Shown: positions 46,901 to 55,807 of the stretch, piece by piece
How positions within the stretch are numbered: the stretch's first letter is position 1
Layout of the letters: each line of letters opens with the position of its first letter
Source of the DNA: Dastarcus helophoroides
Lineage: Eukaryota; Arthropoda; Insecta; Coleoptera; Bothrideridae
Assembly (NCBI GenBank): GCA_028583605.1
Contig: CM053327.1
Span: 46,116,059 to 46,180,058, forward strand
Length of the DNA stretch: 64,000 nucleotides
Reading direction: 5' to 3'
Position numbers and translations under genes: made by a program
The notes under the pieces: generated by a model
What the model was told of the DNA's origin: nothing
The model's database searches: none
What the model saw: the letters and a program-made list of their open reading frames with translations, nothing else

Positions 46901-49468
46901 TCCTCAAAAATTGAAATACAAATCTTGTCTTGTTTTTCCATAGCTGAGTTACAAATATGAGTAACATATGCCAGTAGATCGCCAGTGGGACGTTGTTGTC
47001 TAAAACAATCTGTAAACATCTGTAATTTAGTAACTATTTTTGTCGTCTATTTCAGTAAAATGAAAAATTAAGGGGAAATTTCGCGGTTTTTTTTTGGGCT
47101 ACAAAATTAAGCTCTCTAGTTATTACAAACCAATAAAAACTATTCTAAAAGCCGAATTCGGCATGAATAGGTTAAATTAACTACATGGAAAGTCGTGTGT
47201 ATAGTGTGCAATGTTGTGTTTTAGTTTGATTATTATTTTAATTACTTAATTGCAGAATTACTGTCAATTCAGCAGTGGGTACTAAAGGTTGATATTTTTA
47301 TATGGAAACACGAGTAATAAAAAAATTGTCAAATATTTCCCACATTCGTATCAATATTTGCTTTCAAAATCCTCGATATTATTCATTTTTATTTCAATTA
47401 TATTTTGCCCAAGGCTTGCGCAAGTTGATTGATAAATAAATCACATAAAAATGTAACAATTCTTGCTGGGTGTGCCGGCAGATGTAAAAACCTGACTAAT
47501 GTTAGTAATTCTAATTGCCAAATTATAACATTTTCGTTTTTGATACTATAATTAATTTAAAGTAAAAAAAAAGACTAATTTTCACTTCTGTAGGCAGTCA
47601 TTGGTTAATGGAATATGTTCACTTACTTTAGTTTATAAAACTTGAATAGAAAAAGCAGTCAAAGGGGAAATTCATGAATTTGTAATATCAGGCAAATGGG
47701 GCAGACAAGTTGGATTTTCATTTCGATGCTTGCGTTACGTAATGTGCTTCCTACAGGTGTAGCAATGATTTCTTTTGTAGATGTTGCGAGATACATGATC
47801 GATGTTATACAGCAAGCTGTGGAAGAGGTTTTTCACTATATGCGTCACCATATCAGTGGACCTGTTTTCACAATACACCCTTATGCGGTAAGTTTGCTCA
47901 TTTTAATATAAATTGCATTCTCTTACCACCCTCCTCGGTACATATTGTTAGAAATGGTATTTCTGGTATAACAAATTTCTGCCTCTGAAGGTTTCATGTG
48001 GGAAATAATAAAATAACGTTTTTCTCTTTGGGGAATTTCATATTTTCCAGAACGTTTTCGACTCATTATAGTACATTTTATGTTCCATTAGTTATAACAA
48101 AGACAGTCGCATGTAAGACGTTACGACTCCCACTAGACAAGCAAAAGTTAATAAATAAAATCAGAATAGGGCACGCAGATCTAACATCTACTATAATAAA
48201 TGTTTATAACTTGAATTTTATCATATGTGACAACCATTTAAAAAAATCTGTTCTATATTTTCAGTATTTTTTTTAAGTTTAATCTACTCGCAAAAGATAA
48301 CCCCATTATGTCTTTAAAGCACTGCGAGTAGGATACTGAAACATAGATCGATAGCGATGAACCGCCTTCTCAAACAAGAATAGGTTGTAATTTTTGGGGA
48401 AAATTCCTTTCGGTAACAAGTCCCAGAGTTTGGAAGTTCTACAAAAAAAAGAGTCTCCGTAGACAGAAGTCTGTGTCAAGCTGGTTCGCACAGGAATTTG
48501 CTGTCTCCGACTGACTTGTATGCCTCAAGAATCTTGCCCTTGGGGGGATCAATTCTGTAGTTCCTGAGAGCATCTTCCATGATAGTACTTGTAGAAAAGA
48601 AACAAGTCACCAACCATACGCCTGTGCTCTAGTATTTCGAGAGAATCGGTCAAATTCTCGTCATCAAAAATTCTCGTCATCAATTAGGCGAATCCCTCTT
48701 CTTTGAATTGAATCCAAAAGAGTTTAAGTGTGCTTTAGGACTGAACTCCAAACATGAGAACGGCATTGGCTAGTGTTGAACTTGAGCTTTGTATAATGTG
48801 AGATGATATATGAGATATGAAGTACTTAGCTCTAAAAAAAAGGCTAAGTTCTTAGAGGTGAATTTGTCAATGGCGTGCACATGATCGTCCCAAGAGAAGT
48901 TAGTGCTCGCCTCCACTCCTAGAAGAGACAGATTAGATCCCATCGGAAGGATTTTACCGTCCCTTAGCATTTTTGTTGTATTATCCCTTGATGTAAACAC
49001 GAAGTCTGTGCTGTCTCCAACTGTCTTGTATGCTTTAAGAATTTTGCCCTTGGGGGGTGAATCCTATTAGTTCCTGCGAGCATCTTCCATGCTAGTACTT
49101 GTAAAAAAGAGTCACTAACCATCCGCCTGTGCTCTAGTATTTCGAGAGAATCGGTTAAACTCTCGTCATTAATTAGGCGAATCGCTCTTCTTTGAATTGA
49201 ATCCAATTCAGGAAACAACTCTAGTATTTAGATTCAAAAATAAATTTTACCTAAAGATGTTTTTATTGTTGTTGCAGCCATAAGTTTTGGAATATACGGA
49301 AGTCAAGAATGGTGTGCTCAGCAAATATGCGAATGCGACAGACAGTTCGCAGAATGCGTTCGCAGGTTCCCGTGCCCCACTAGAAGAAAAACAGTGTGTC
49401 CTTCCTTTCACCCTTTAAGAAGATTGCAAAATTTCGCCAGGAATATTTTATTTTGGAAACCTAGATAA
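34710..49468 (+). CDS. Secretory phospholipase A2, PLA2-1 (multi-exon gene)
   Basis: Exons inferred from splice sites and frame: 34779 (or earlier)-34920, 42794-42941, 44691-44954, 47781-47887, 49278-49468. Intron phases fit at every joint. The product has about 283 residues from 34779. It has an unusual N-terminal extension, a furin-type RSKR at about 141-144, then a PLA2 domain with Ca-loop YGCFCGISGVG, catalytic DRCCEIHDRCY (His190, Asp191) and the second Asp in CECDRQF. It should hydrolyse the sn-2 ester of phospholipids outside the cell after pro-peptide removal. No signal peptide is visible in the first exon found, so an upstream exon is likely. Introns hold HR-A, HR-C and antisense LINE insertions. 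A paralogue follows at 55.7 kb. Confidence 0.8.
35662..35702 (-). ncRNA. Hammerhead ribozyme (minus strand), HR-A
   Basis: Minus strand: CCAAA, CTGACGA, stem II with one mismatch at its base (AATCT/AGATC), GAAA, ACCGGT, A, TTTGG. The mismatch next to the core may weaken it. Confidence 0.65.
35728..35768 (+). ncRNA. Hammerhead ribozyme, HR-A
   Basis: Full consensus: CCAAA/TTTGG stem I, CTGACGA (35733-35739), stem II GATCT/AGATC with loop AACA, GAAA, palindromic ACCGGT stem III, A at the cleavage position. Confidence 0.8.
36450..36905. mobile_element. HR-C copies, one fragment and one pair
   Basis: A degraded arm at 36455-36500 ('cttgtcctctgaaatcaag') precedes a fuller pair at 36690-36900 with a GATAGC/GCTATC stem, 'cgcgtttc' and both 'tggtttcagg' arms. 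Confidence 0.65.
37655..37745 (-). mobile_element. HR-A tail fragment
   Basis: 'gcaacctagactacaaattc' and 'gcagccttccaggcgtgtat' match the HR-A tail in reverse orientation. The rest of the unit is absent. Confidence 0.7.
38245..38285 (-). ncRNA. Defective hammerhead, HR-A
   Basis: Stem I, stem II and ACCGGT are kept on the minus strand, but CTGACGA is changed to CTTTCGA, which removes invariant positions. Confidence 0.6.
38610..38650 (-). ncRNA. Hammerhead ribozyme (minus), HR-A
   Basis: CTGACGA, GATCT/AGATC, GAAA, ACCGGT and A are intact on the minus strand. One stem I pair is lost (TTTTG opposite CCAAA). Confidence 0.7.
38983..39023 (-). ncRNA. Hammerhead ribozyme (minus), HR-A
   Basis: Complete consensus on the minus strand with all stems paired, as in the copies at 35.7 and 53.6 kb. 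Confidence 0.8.
39066..39106 (+). ncRNA. Hammerhead ribozyme, HR-A
   Basis: CTGACGA (39071-39077) and GAAA are intact. Stem II has one mismatch at its loop end (GATCG), stem III is ATCGGT, and stem I is CCCAA/TTTGG. Confidence 0.65.
39958..41110. repeat. ~664-bp imperfect tandem duplication, A-rich
   Basis: 'aacagaaagtaaaactatgg' occurs near 39968 and 40632, followed by the same order of motifs in both halves ('gaataaagtccaaatgttg', 'gatgtaatataccacagaaa'). Shorter units of about 110 bp repeat inside. Open frames in this block are repeat artefacts. Confidence 0.7.
41214..41371. mobile_element. HR-C insertion with ~14-bp target duplication
   Basis: HR-C arms surround a single hairpin region ('gacagccaagctggcatc'). 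The element is bounded by 'atccaaattgaaaa' on both sides (about 41200-41213 and 41372-41385). It lies in the A-rich repeat field within PLA2-1 intron 1. Confidence 0.7.
41634..42460. repeat. ~210-bp tandem repeat, 4 copies
   Basis: 'gaaacagtttgcagagacag' or a close variant begins units near 41637, 41847, 42059 and 42264. Each unit also has 'ggttgaatttctgggaaaat' and 'gacgaattttgaaaggaagg'. Confidence 0.85.
42794..42941 (+). CDS. PLA2-1 exon 2
   Basis: Acceptor 'ctttttag' and donor AG|gtaagt frame 148 bases in phases 1 and 2. It encodes 'KLNDQYYIFQNSPLIWFPRG', rich in aromatics and prolines, and ends in NNKT, a possible N-glycosylation site. It is part of the extension ahead of the PLA2 domain. 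I cannot assign it a known fold. Confidence 0.7.
43266..43360 (+). mobile_element. HR-C internally deleted fragment
   Basis: 'ggaacggactgg', 'ggttgctctaaca' and 'ttcttggtttcaagggacaa' are present without the hairpin. Confidence 0.6.
43379..43640 (+). mobile_element. HR-A insertion lacking the ribozyme, 10-bp target duplication
   Basis: 262-bp HR-A copy bounded by exact 'attcgagata' repeats (43369-43378 and 43641-43650). The palindromic head is collapsed around 'ccaaaccaaaccaaac' so that both hammerhead cores are gone, while the tail is complete. It lies in PLA2-1 intron 2. Confidence 0.8.
44691..44954 (+). CDS. PLA2-1 exon 3, pro-peptide end and calcium loop
   Basis: From acceptor 'gttacag' to donor ACAG|gtagat. 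It encodes a Ser/Thr/Glu-rich linker (STTSTSSTSKNQEEE), the basic site RSKR, then NLYNMIECSSQC and the calcium-binding loop YGCFCGISGVG, ending inside the Arg codon of the DRCC motif. The loop has Ser where most group I/II enzymes have the second Gly. Confidence 0.88.
45045..47030 (-). pseudogene. LINE copy 1 (jockey/CR1-like RT) in PLA2-1 intron 3
   Basis: Minus-strand reading gives a reverse transcriptase core: ALDISKAFDRVWH (motif A), AGVHQGSVLSSTLF (motif B, with its usual prolines replaced) and SYADDGN (motif C). The thumb and a C-terminal 'LDSIQRRAIRLIDDESL' and 'YKYYHGKCSEELVGLIPP' region follow. The frame shifts near 46.05 kb. The C-terminal segment of about 310 bp is present three times in tandem. 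An HR-C piece (about 46870-46930) interrupts the RT coding region. It is 5'-truncated, defective and antisense to the host gene. Confidence 0.8.
47781..47887 (+). CDS. PLA2-1 exon 4, catalytic His-Asp
   Basis: Acceptor 'tcttttgtag', donor GCG|gtaagt. With the two bases carried over it reads DRCCEIHDRCYTASC, containing the catalytic His and calcium-binding Asp, then LYASPYQWTCFHN. It is too short to stand out as an open frame but its match to the PLA2 active site is unmistakable. Confidence 0.93.
48270..49215 (-). pseudogene. LINE copy 3 fragment in PLA2-1 intron 4
   Basis: Same LINE family and orientation as the neighbouring copies: 'RTSKLWDLLPKGIFP', 'SNLSLLGVEASTNFSWDDHV' and 'LDSIQRRAIRLINDESL' on the minus strand. 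The order shows an internal rearrangement, with the C-terminal block on both sides of a thumb segment. Confidence 0.75.
49278..49468 (+). CDS. PLA2-1 exon 5, C-terminal
   Basis: Acceptor 'gttgttgcag' to TAA. It encodes 'WCAQQICECDRQFAECVRRF', carrying the second active-site Asp (CECD) and paired cysteines, and ends in a basic, aromatic tail (LFWKPR). Confidence 0.92.
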
Positions 49469-49488
49469 CTAATATAATATCAACTGTC

Positions 49489-49494
49489 AATAAA
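49489..49494 (+). terminator. Polyadenylation signal of PLA2-1
   Basis: AATAAA 21 bases after the stop codon. A LINE 3' end begins within about 25 bases downstream. Confidence 0.75.
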
Positions 49495-49509
49495 TTTATA
49501 TTTTTTACA

Positions 49510-51365
49510 AATCTACTTTATATTTTTTTAAGTTTAATCCACGCGCAAAGAGTAACCCCATTATGCCTTCAAAGCGAGTAGGATGCGGAAACAAGGATAT
49601 ATGGCGATGAAACGCCTTCCTAAACAAGGATAGGTTGTAATTTTTGGGAAAAATTCCTTTCGGTAACGCGTCCCATAGCTTGGAAGTTCTATAGAAAAGA
49701 GTCTCGTATGCAGAAGTCCTCACTGTGTCAAGCTGGTCCGCACAGGAATTTGCTTCTTCTTGAGGCGTACTAGACAGTCGGACTGTCTAGTACACCTCAA
49801 GAATCTTGCCCTTGGGGAAATCAATCCTATTAGTTCCTCCGAGCATCTTCCATGATAGTACTTGTAGAAGAAAGACAAAGCACTGCGAGTAGGATGCGGA
49901 AACAAGGATAAATGGCGATGAACCGCCTTCCTAAACAAGGATAGGTTGTAATTTTTGGGAAAAATTCCTTTCGGTAACGCGTCCCATAGCTTGGAAGTTC
50001 TATAGAAAAGAGCCTCGTATGCAGAAGTCCTCACTGTGTCAAGCTGGTCCGCACAGGAATTTGCTTCTTCTTGAGGCGTACTAGACAGTCGGACTATCTA
50101 GTACACCTCAAGAATCTTGCCCTTGGGGGGATCAATCCTATTAGTTCCTCCGAGCATCTTCCATGATAGTACTTGTAGAAGAAAGACAAAGCACTGTGAG
50201 TAGGATGCAGAAACAAGGATAAATGGCGATGAACCGCCTTCCTAAACAAGGATAGGTTGTAATTTTTGGGAAAAATTTCTTTCGGTAACGCGTCCCATAG
50301 CTTGGAAGTTCTATAGAAAAGAGTCTCGTATGCAGAAGTCCTCACTGTGTCAAGCTGGACCGCACAGGAATTTGCTTCTTCTTGAGGCGTTCTAGACAAT
50401 CGGACTGTCTAGTACACCTCAAGAATCTTGCCCTTAGGGGGATCAATCCTATTAGTTCCTCCGAGCATCTTCTATGATAGTACTTATAGAAAGAAGGCAA
50501 GTCACCAAGCATCCGCCTGTGCTCTAATGTTTCGAGAGAATCGATCAGACTCTCGTCATCAATTAGGCGAATCGTTCTTCTTTGAATTGAATCCAAGAGA
50601 GCTATAGTTCGCTTAGGGACTGAACTCCAAACATGAGAATAGTATTGGCTAGTGTTGGCCTAACTTGAGCTTTGTATAGTGTTAATAGCTGATGAGATGT
50701 GAAGTACTTTTTAGCTCTAAATAGAAAGCTTCTGAGAGGCGGATTTGGCAATAGCGCGCACATGATCGTCCCAAGAGAAGTTAGTGCTCGCATTCATTCC
50801 TAGGATAGATAGGTTAGATCCCATCGGACGGATTTTACCATCCATTAGTATGTTTGTTGCATTATCCCTTGATGTTTTCTTAGAGAAAACTATGGCCTGA
50901 GTTTTTGACGCGTTGAAGTCGACCAAATTGTTCTTACCCCATTCCATAATAATCTCGAGATCCCGATTAATCGTCTGTATCTGCTGTTCCCTTAGTCGAT
51001 CTGAAGCAGCGATAGATAATGATTTGTCGGAGAAAAAAAATGACACAAGGTTACCATCATCTGCGTAGTTGTATATAGGATTGAAAGTTGAAGCTAAGAG
51101 ATCGTTTATGTGTAACAGAAATAGAGTAGGACACAGAACAGCTGAGGCACCCCTGCGTTAATCGCAAATTTCGTGGATGAGATGCCATCGACGACGACCT
51201 GAAGAGATCTGTCAGCGAGAAAATTGGATATCAAATGACAGAGTCCAGGAGGAAGACCATAAGATGCTAATTTGGCGAGAAGAGATCGCTACCAGACTCT
51301 GTCAAAAGCCTTTGAGATATCCAATGCCACAGTCCTAGCCTCACCATGTTTTTCCATAGCATATC
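49510..51365 (-). pseudogene. LINE copy 2 directly downstream of PLA2-1
   Basis: Same family as copy 1: RT remnants (51046-51360), thumb 'FRAKKYFTSHQLLTLYKAQV', then three to four tandem copies of the ~310-bp C-terminal unit (RTSAYETLFYRTSKLWDALP, SELIGLIPPRARF-like). Like copy 1 it breaks off at 'aacttgtacat' next to an HR-C segment, so the two copies share an ancestor that already had the HR-C insertion. Multiple frameshifts. Confidence 0.8.
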
Positions 51366-51384
51366 TGTCAACTTGTACATTTTT

Positions 51385-51535
51385 CTTTGGTCCTTGGTTA
51401 TCTTCAAAAATTGAAATACAAATCGTGTCCCCTGAAACCAAGAAAGATTAAAAAAAGAACACAGTACAAGAGCAGCCTTCGTTGTGTTTTTTAATCTTTC
51501 TTGGTTTCAGGAGACAAGATTTTTATTTCAACTTG
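51385..51535. mobile_element. HR-C element
   Basis: Facing arms 'gtcccctgaaaccaagaaag' and 'tcttggtttcaggagacaag' with a collapsed centre ('agagcagccttcgttg'). The left end is fused to LINE copy 2. Confidence 0.7.
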
Positions 51536-53563
51536 TATATGATAATGCATAACACGTCAGTTTGTGAAGATGCGTCTCTAATGAAATGACTCTATTGTCT
51601 AAATCAGGGATGAGCATGACGCGGCCCGCCCAACATTTTTGTTCGGCCCGCTTAAGCTCTACGGTTTTACGTAAAAATTTTGAAAAAGAAAATGTTAAAC
51701 AATTTGACAAAAAAAAATTTACCATTTGGAAGAAACATATGTTGTCAAAAAACACTAAACATTTTCCAAGCTTGAGAAAAGGAACTCCTTCAGATAGAAG
51801 TAAATATGGCCAGGAAATTCAAAACTTAATAAACCAATTTGAATCGAGATTTAACATATTTCGATTCGGAGTAGTGTAGTTTCCATATTTTTTCTTAGTC
51901 ATTTAATATACGACATAGAGACAGTAACAAATGAGTATAAATGAAATTAACAGATTTACAAAACAACACCAATTTGAGTATCAAATTTCACAATATGGAC
52001 ATGGGAAATTAAAAAAGTTGAAATTTTCAATAAATCATATTGAAAAAAACCTAACTTTTCTCAAAAACTCGAAAAATGTTCAAAATTTAAGAGAGGTTAA
52101 AATTTTGAAAATTATACTTTTGTGAGAAGACGCAATTTTTAAAAAAAGTCCAATTTTTAGAAAGAAAAATCGAAATTTTCAAAAACGTTGTTCTCAAAAT
52201 TTAAAATTCAGTAAAAATGTTGAATTTATAAGAAATCTTGTTCTCGAAATCCCCAAAAATATTTTTCGCAAATTGAATTGATTGAAAAAAACAAATATTC
52301 AAGAAAATTTTAAAATAAATAAACTATTTTTGAAAATGTCCAAAAAGTACGATTTTGAAAATAAAAGCGAAATTCCAAAAGATAAATTTTGAACAACAGG
52401 CGAATTTCAGGTAAAAGACTATTTTAGAAATTTTACCAGGAAAGAGGAAAAAATTATAGAAATATTAAATATCGGATATTGAGATAAAAATCAAGATTTC
52501 CTGAAAAAGACAAACCTTAGGAAACCAGTCAAAATTTCTAAAATAATCAGAATCTATAAGATCAAAATTTTAGTTAAATGTTCAGAAAAATATCGCAATT
52601 TGGAAAAAAAACGAAATTTCGAGAAAACTTTGAAATGGAGAAAAAATGGTCCAAAGAAAGTCAAATTTTAAAGTCGAAATTAAAAAAAAAATAGTTAAAA
52701 CCCCGAGAAAAAGACGACATTGTGAGAGAACTTTTGCAAAAAATATCTAAATTTTGAGAAAAAGCGTTTAATCTTAGTGAAATTTCGAAATCTTCGAAAA
52801 AGAACATATTTTATCGAAATTTAGAAAAAGAGCAAATTTTAAGACGAAAATCGAATATTTATTTTCTCTGGACTCCTCAAGTCAGAGGAGCTTCCGAAAA
52901 TGTCAAATATCATGATAGCACATAGAAATTGTGACAAACAAGTTAAAACTTTCAGAAATTTGAATTAAAAAGGCTTGAAATTTACAAAGAAATTTTTGTC
53001 CGTTCACAAAAATTTTAAATTTCCAAAAAAAATACATTTTTCTCAAAAGATCGACCAGATTTCGAGGAAAATGCAAATTTTAATAAACAAGCTGAAATTT
53101 TCAGAATAAAAAAAAGTCCAAATTTTCCAAAAAGTCGAATTTCGAGAAATAGCGAAATTTCAGAAAAAAAAAACGAAGAACTTTTAAAATCGCATTTTTT
53201 TTTGAGAAAAGATGTCGAATTTTAATGAATAAATGCGAAATTTCTAAAGAAAAGGACAAATTTTGTAAAAAAAATGTACGAAATTCGAGAAAAAAGTAGA
53301 AATTTGAGAAAAAAGTAGAAATTTCTCAAAAATACTTCAAGAAACGGATAAATGCTAAAAAATTGGAAAGTCCCCCAAATAAATACATATTGTTACGTGC
53401 GTTATCGGTTTGAATTGATACATGTGATGGATTATTCCCACTTTATTATTGAACTCAACTTTGATCACCACAATTGACAATTAACTCACTTATTATTGAC
53501 TTCTACTAACTATAATGCACAGACCAATAGGTTTGAACATTTATTAGATTCGAAGTTTGGAAA

Positions 53564-53604
53564 CCAAATACCGGTTTCGATCTTGTTAGATCTCGTCAGT
53601 TTGG
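53564..53604 (-). ncRNA. Hammerhead ribozyme (minus), HR-A
   Basis: Complete consensus on the minus strand: CTGACGA, GATCT/AGATC, GAAA, ACCGGT, A, with CCAAA/TTTGG. Confidence 0.82.
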
Positions 53605-53657
53605 TATATCCAACTCGAATGCTGTCGGAACATTTATTAGCATTCGAGTTGGATATA

Positions 53658-53698
53658 CCAAACTGACGAGATCTAACAAGATCGAAACCGGTATTTGG
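53658..53698 (+). ncRNA. Hammerhead ribozyme, HR-A reference copy
   Basis: Core CTGACGA at 53663-53669, all stems paired, and additional pairing beyond the stem I internal loop (ATTCGAG with CTTCGAAT). Peripheral pairing of this kind allows loop-loop contacts in natural type I hammerheads. Confidence 0.85.
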
Positions 53699-54309
53699 TT
53701 TCCAAACTTCGAATCTAATAAATGTTCAAACCTATTGGTCTGTGCATTATAGAATCCTTGTCTTCTGGGAACTCTCCTAGAGAGCAATCGCTTCGCTAGG
53801 TGGCAGTGTTCCAACTGTTGGTAGTTCAGCTACCTATGATTCACTATACACGTCTGGAGGGCTGCATGAATTTGTAGTCTAGGTTGCATTCTTCTTGCAT
53901 ACGACTTCTACTAACCCAATAATTACACTAATTCAAACTGACTGACTCGAGGGAAAGCTGACCGCCTTTTTATAGTTTTGGCCTCGGCTTCTAGAACTTT
54001 TCGGCAAATAAGGCTTATCGTTTGCCGAAATTTCTGGAACGCTTATCTGCCATTTGTTTCGTTATCGCGGCCGCTTTCCCCTTATCAGATCCTTCTAGAA
54101 ACTTTTTTTATTTACTAAATTATACAATTCTATTCTAAATTCTATTACATCTATTTACATTGCGTTACAATATGAATTTTCAATTTGCTGCATAAACCAT
54201 GGGTGCAAGCGCCCCAACATTAATATTTTTCTCACATGTGGCCCGCGCAAAATTTTTAGCCTTGTAATTGGCCCGCTGTAAAAAAAGGTTGCTCATCCCT
54301 GGTTTAAAT

Positions 54310-54704
54310 CGTTGGTAAAACCAAGAGAGCATATCAGGGGAATTGGTTTTACTATTTTATAGCTTACAGTTAAATTTTCGACATGTTAATCTTCAATTGA
54401 AAATTGTTACTTTGAACTTCCAGAAAAAAGCAGCCTGATGGGCTTCGTGCCCAACATACAAATCCATTATTCTCTTAAATCAAATTGCTAACATAAACTT
54501 ACCTTATTCCGCAAGAGTTTTAGAAAAAATCCTTTCAACATACTACACATAACATTTAACTGGTAACATTTTCCATATTACCAGTTACAGTGGTTCTAAA
54601 TAAAAATGTTGTTCGTTGATAAACATCTCTTTAGAGAATTTACTTCAAGGATTTAACCACAAAATTGTCAGCTAAAAGTCAGCGCGAAATCTATCTGTCT
54701 ATTT
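54310..54704. other. No feature recognised
   Basis: Ordinary AT-rich intergenic sequence between the hAT element and the minisatellite. Confidence 0.45.
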
Positions 54705-54706
54705 AT

Positions 54707-54846
54707 CTGCAGGGTAACTGGTGCATAGCTTCTATTTGCAGGATAACTATTGCATAGCTTCTATCATCTGCAGGATAACTATTGCATAGCTTCTATCTGC
54801 AGGATAACTGCTGCATAGCTTCTACCTGCAGGATAACTACTTCAGG
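54707..54846. repeat. 29-bp minisatellite
   Basis: Five units of about 29 bp beginning 'ctgcaggataactattgcat' and containing 'agcttctat'. The last is partial and one 3-bp insertion separates units 2 and 3. Confidence 0.88.
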
Positions 54847-55218
54847 TCGTTCAATTTTGGTATCATAATCACAGTATATTGTGTAGATTCTAGCGCTTCA
54901 GCCATTTCAAATTATTGAATATCAGCAAGGATGGTTGTTGTTAGACAGTTCTAAATAACGAGTGACAATCAAAATTGTTTGATACGCTTTTGACGGTTGT
55001 CATAATGTCGACATCATCAGTATACGTTTACTTAAACAAAGAGTGTTTATAAAATAATTTCTTTAAAACGAACACGTACACACATACCAATCGACGCAAC
55101 TGACAGTTGTTTTGCATTGACGAATTTTGGAGCCAATCGCAATTCATAGATATAGCAAATGATATCATCATCTAGAAAAAGCTCTACTCTATCCAAAAAG
55201 CCACATTATAACTGATTT

Positions 55219-55446
55219 TGGAACGGACTGGTCCTTGGTTACCTTTAAAAATTGAAATAGAAAACTTGTCCCCTGAAATCAAGAAAGATTAAAAAACACA
55301 ACAAAGGTTGCTCTAACGCGTTTCGATAGCCAAGCTATCTGTGGTATCTCTCTGAAGATGATAGCTTGGCTATCGAAATGCGTTAGAGCAACCTTTGTTG
55401 TGTTTTTTAATCTTTCTTGGTTTCAGGGGACAAGTTTTGTATTGCA
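55219..55446. mobile_element. HR-C palindromic insertion with target duplication
   Basis: Head-to-head HR-C pair with GATAGC/GCTATC stems and intact GAAA and ACGCGT-like arms, bounded by 'ataactgattt' (55208-55218) and 'ataactaattt' (55447-55457), ten of eleven identical. It sits about 300 bp upstream of the PLA2-2 start. Confidence 0.78.
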
Positions 55447-55748
55447 ATAACTAATTTGGTGCAAAATTCCTCCTAGTTATGGTAAAATGTCAAATTTTTG
55501 GCATTTCTCAATAACACCACGACTGACGAATGTGGTGTGCAATATTTGTTGGTATTTAGATACTTCACCTCATATTACAGTTGAAGCCTACACTTCCATA
55601 GGAATTGCAACAATCGAAAGCACATTTGATACAGTTTGATTAGTTCGACTATATCTTAACTAAACGTGAAATACTAGAAATACCATCATATTCTATCACT
55701 AAAATAAAAAATGCCATACATCGCGGGTAACAAATGTAATTAAAAGTT

Positions 55749-55807
55749 ATGGATAAAATGCGCATTTTCGTATATATCCTTCTCACTTTCTGCATTTACG
55801 ACTACAG
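55749..55807 (+). CDS. PLA2-2 exon 1 (signal peptide)
   Basis: ATG at 55749, with a second in-frame ATG at codon 4, and hydrophobic core IFVYILLTFCIY. Donor ACAG|gtaata and an intron of only 55 bp (55808-55862). Confidence 0.85.

Larger units (their letters stand above)
53511..53902 (+). mobile_element. HR-A insertion with exact 13-bp target duplication
   Basis: 392-bp complete element inserted in the solo LTR and bounded by 'gacttctactaac' (53498-53510 and 53903-53915). It begins 'tataatgcacagacc', has a long near-perfect palindrome (53514-53752) with a hammerhead on each strand, then the standard tail ending 'cttcttgcatac'. The exact duplication makes it one of the youngest insertions here. 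Confidence 0.88.
53391..54169. mobile_element. Solo LTR nested in the hAT element
   Basis: Starts TGTTACG and ends GTTACA, flanked by a 4-bp ATAT duplication (53387-53390, 54170-54173). It contains a 'tttttatag' TATA-like block in a GC-richer domain. After subtracting the HR-A insertion the LTR is about 380 bp. The ends and 4-bp duplication fit a gypsy-type LTR element that recombined to a single LTR. Confidence 0.65.
51605..54301 (+). mobile_element. hAT transposon remnant with TIRs and 8-bp TSD
   Basis: Terminal inverted repeats CAGGGATGAGCA (51605-51616) and TGCTCATCCCTG (54290-54301), each followed inward by 'ggcccgc' blocks. Flanking octamers gtctaaat (51597-51604) and gtttaaat (54302-54309) match at seven of eight positions, as expected for hAT. 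A plus-strand frame near 51720-51879 reads 'HFPSL' and 'EIQNLINQFESRF', resembling the GTF2IRD2/Charlie-type hAT transposase. The rest is decayed A-rich sequence with a nested solo LTR. Confidence 0.82.
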
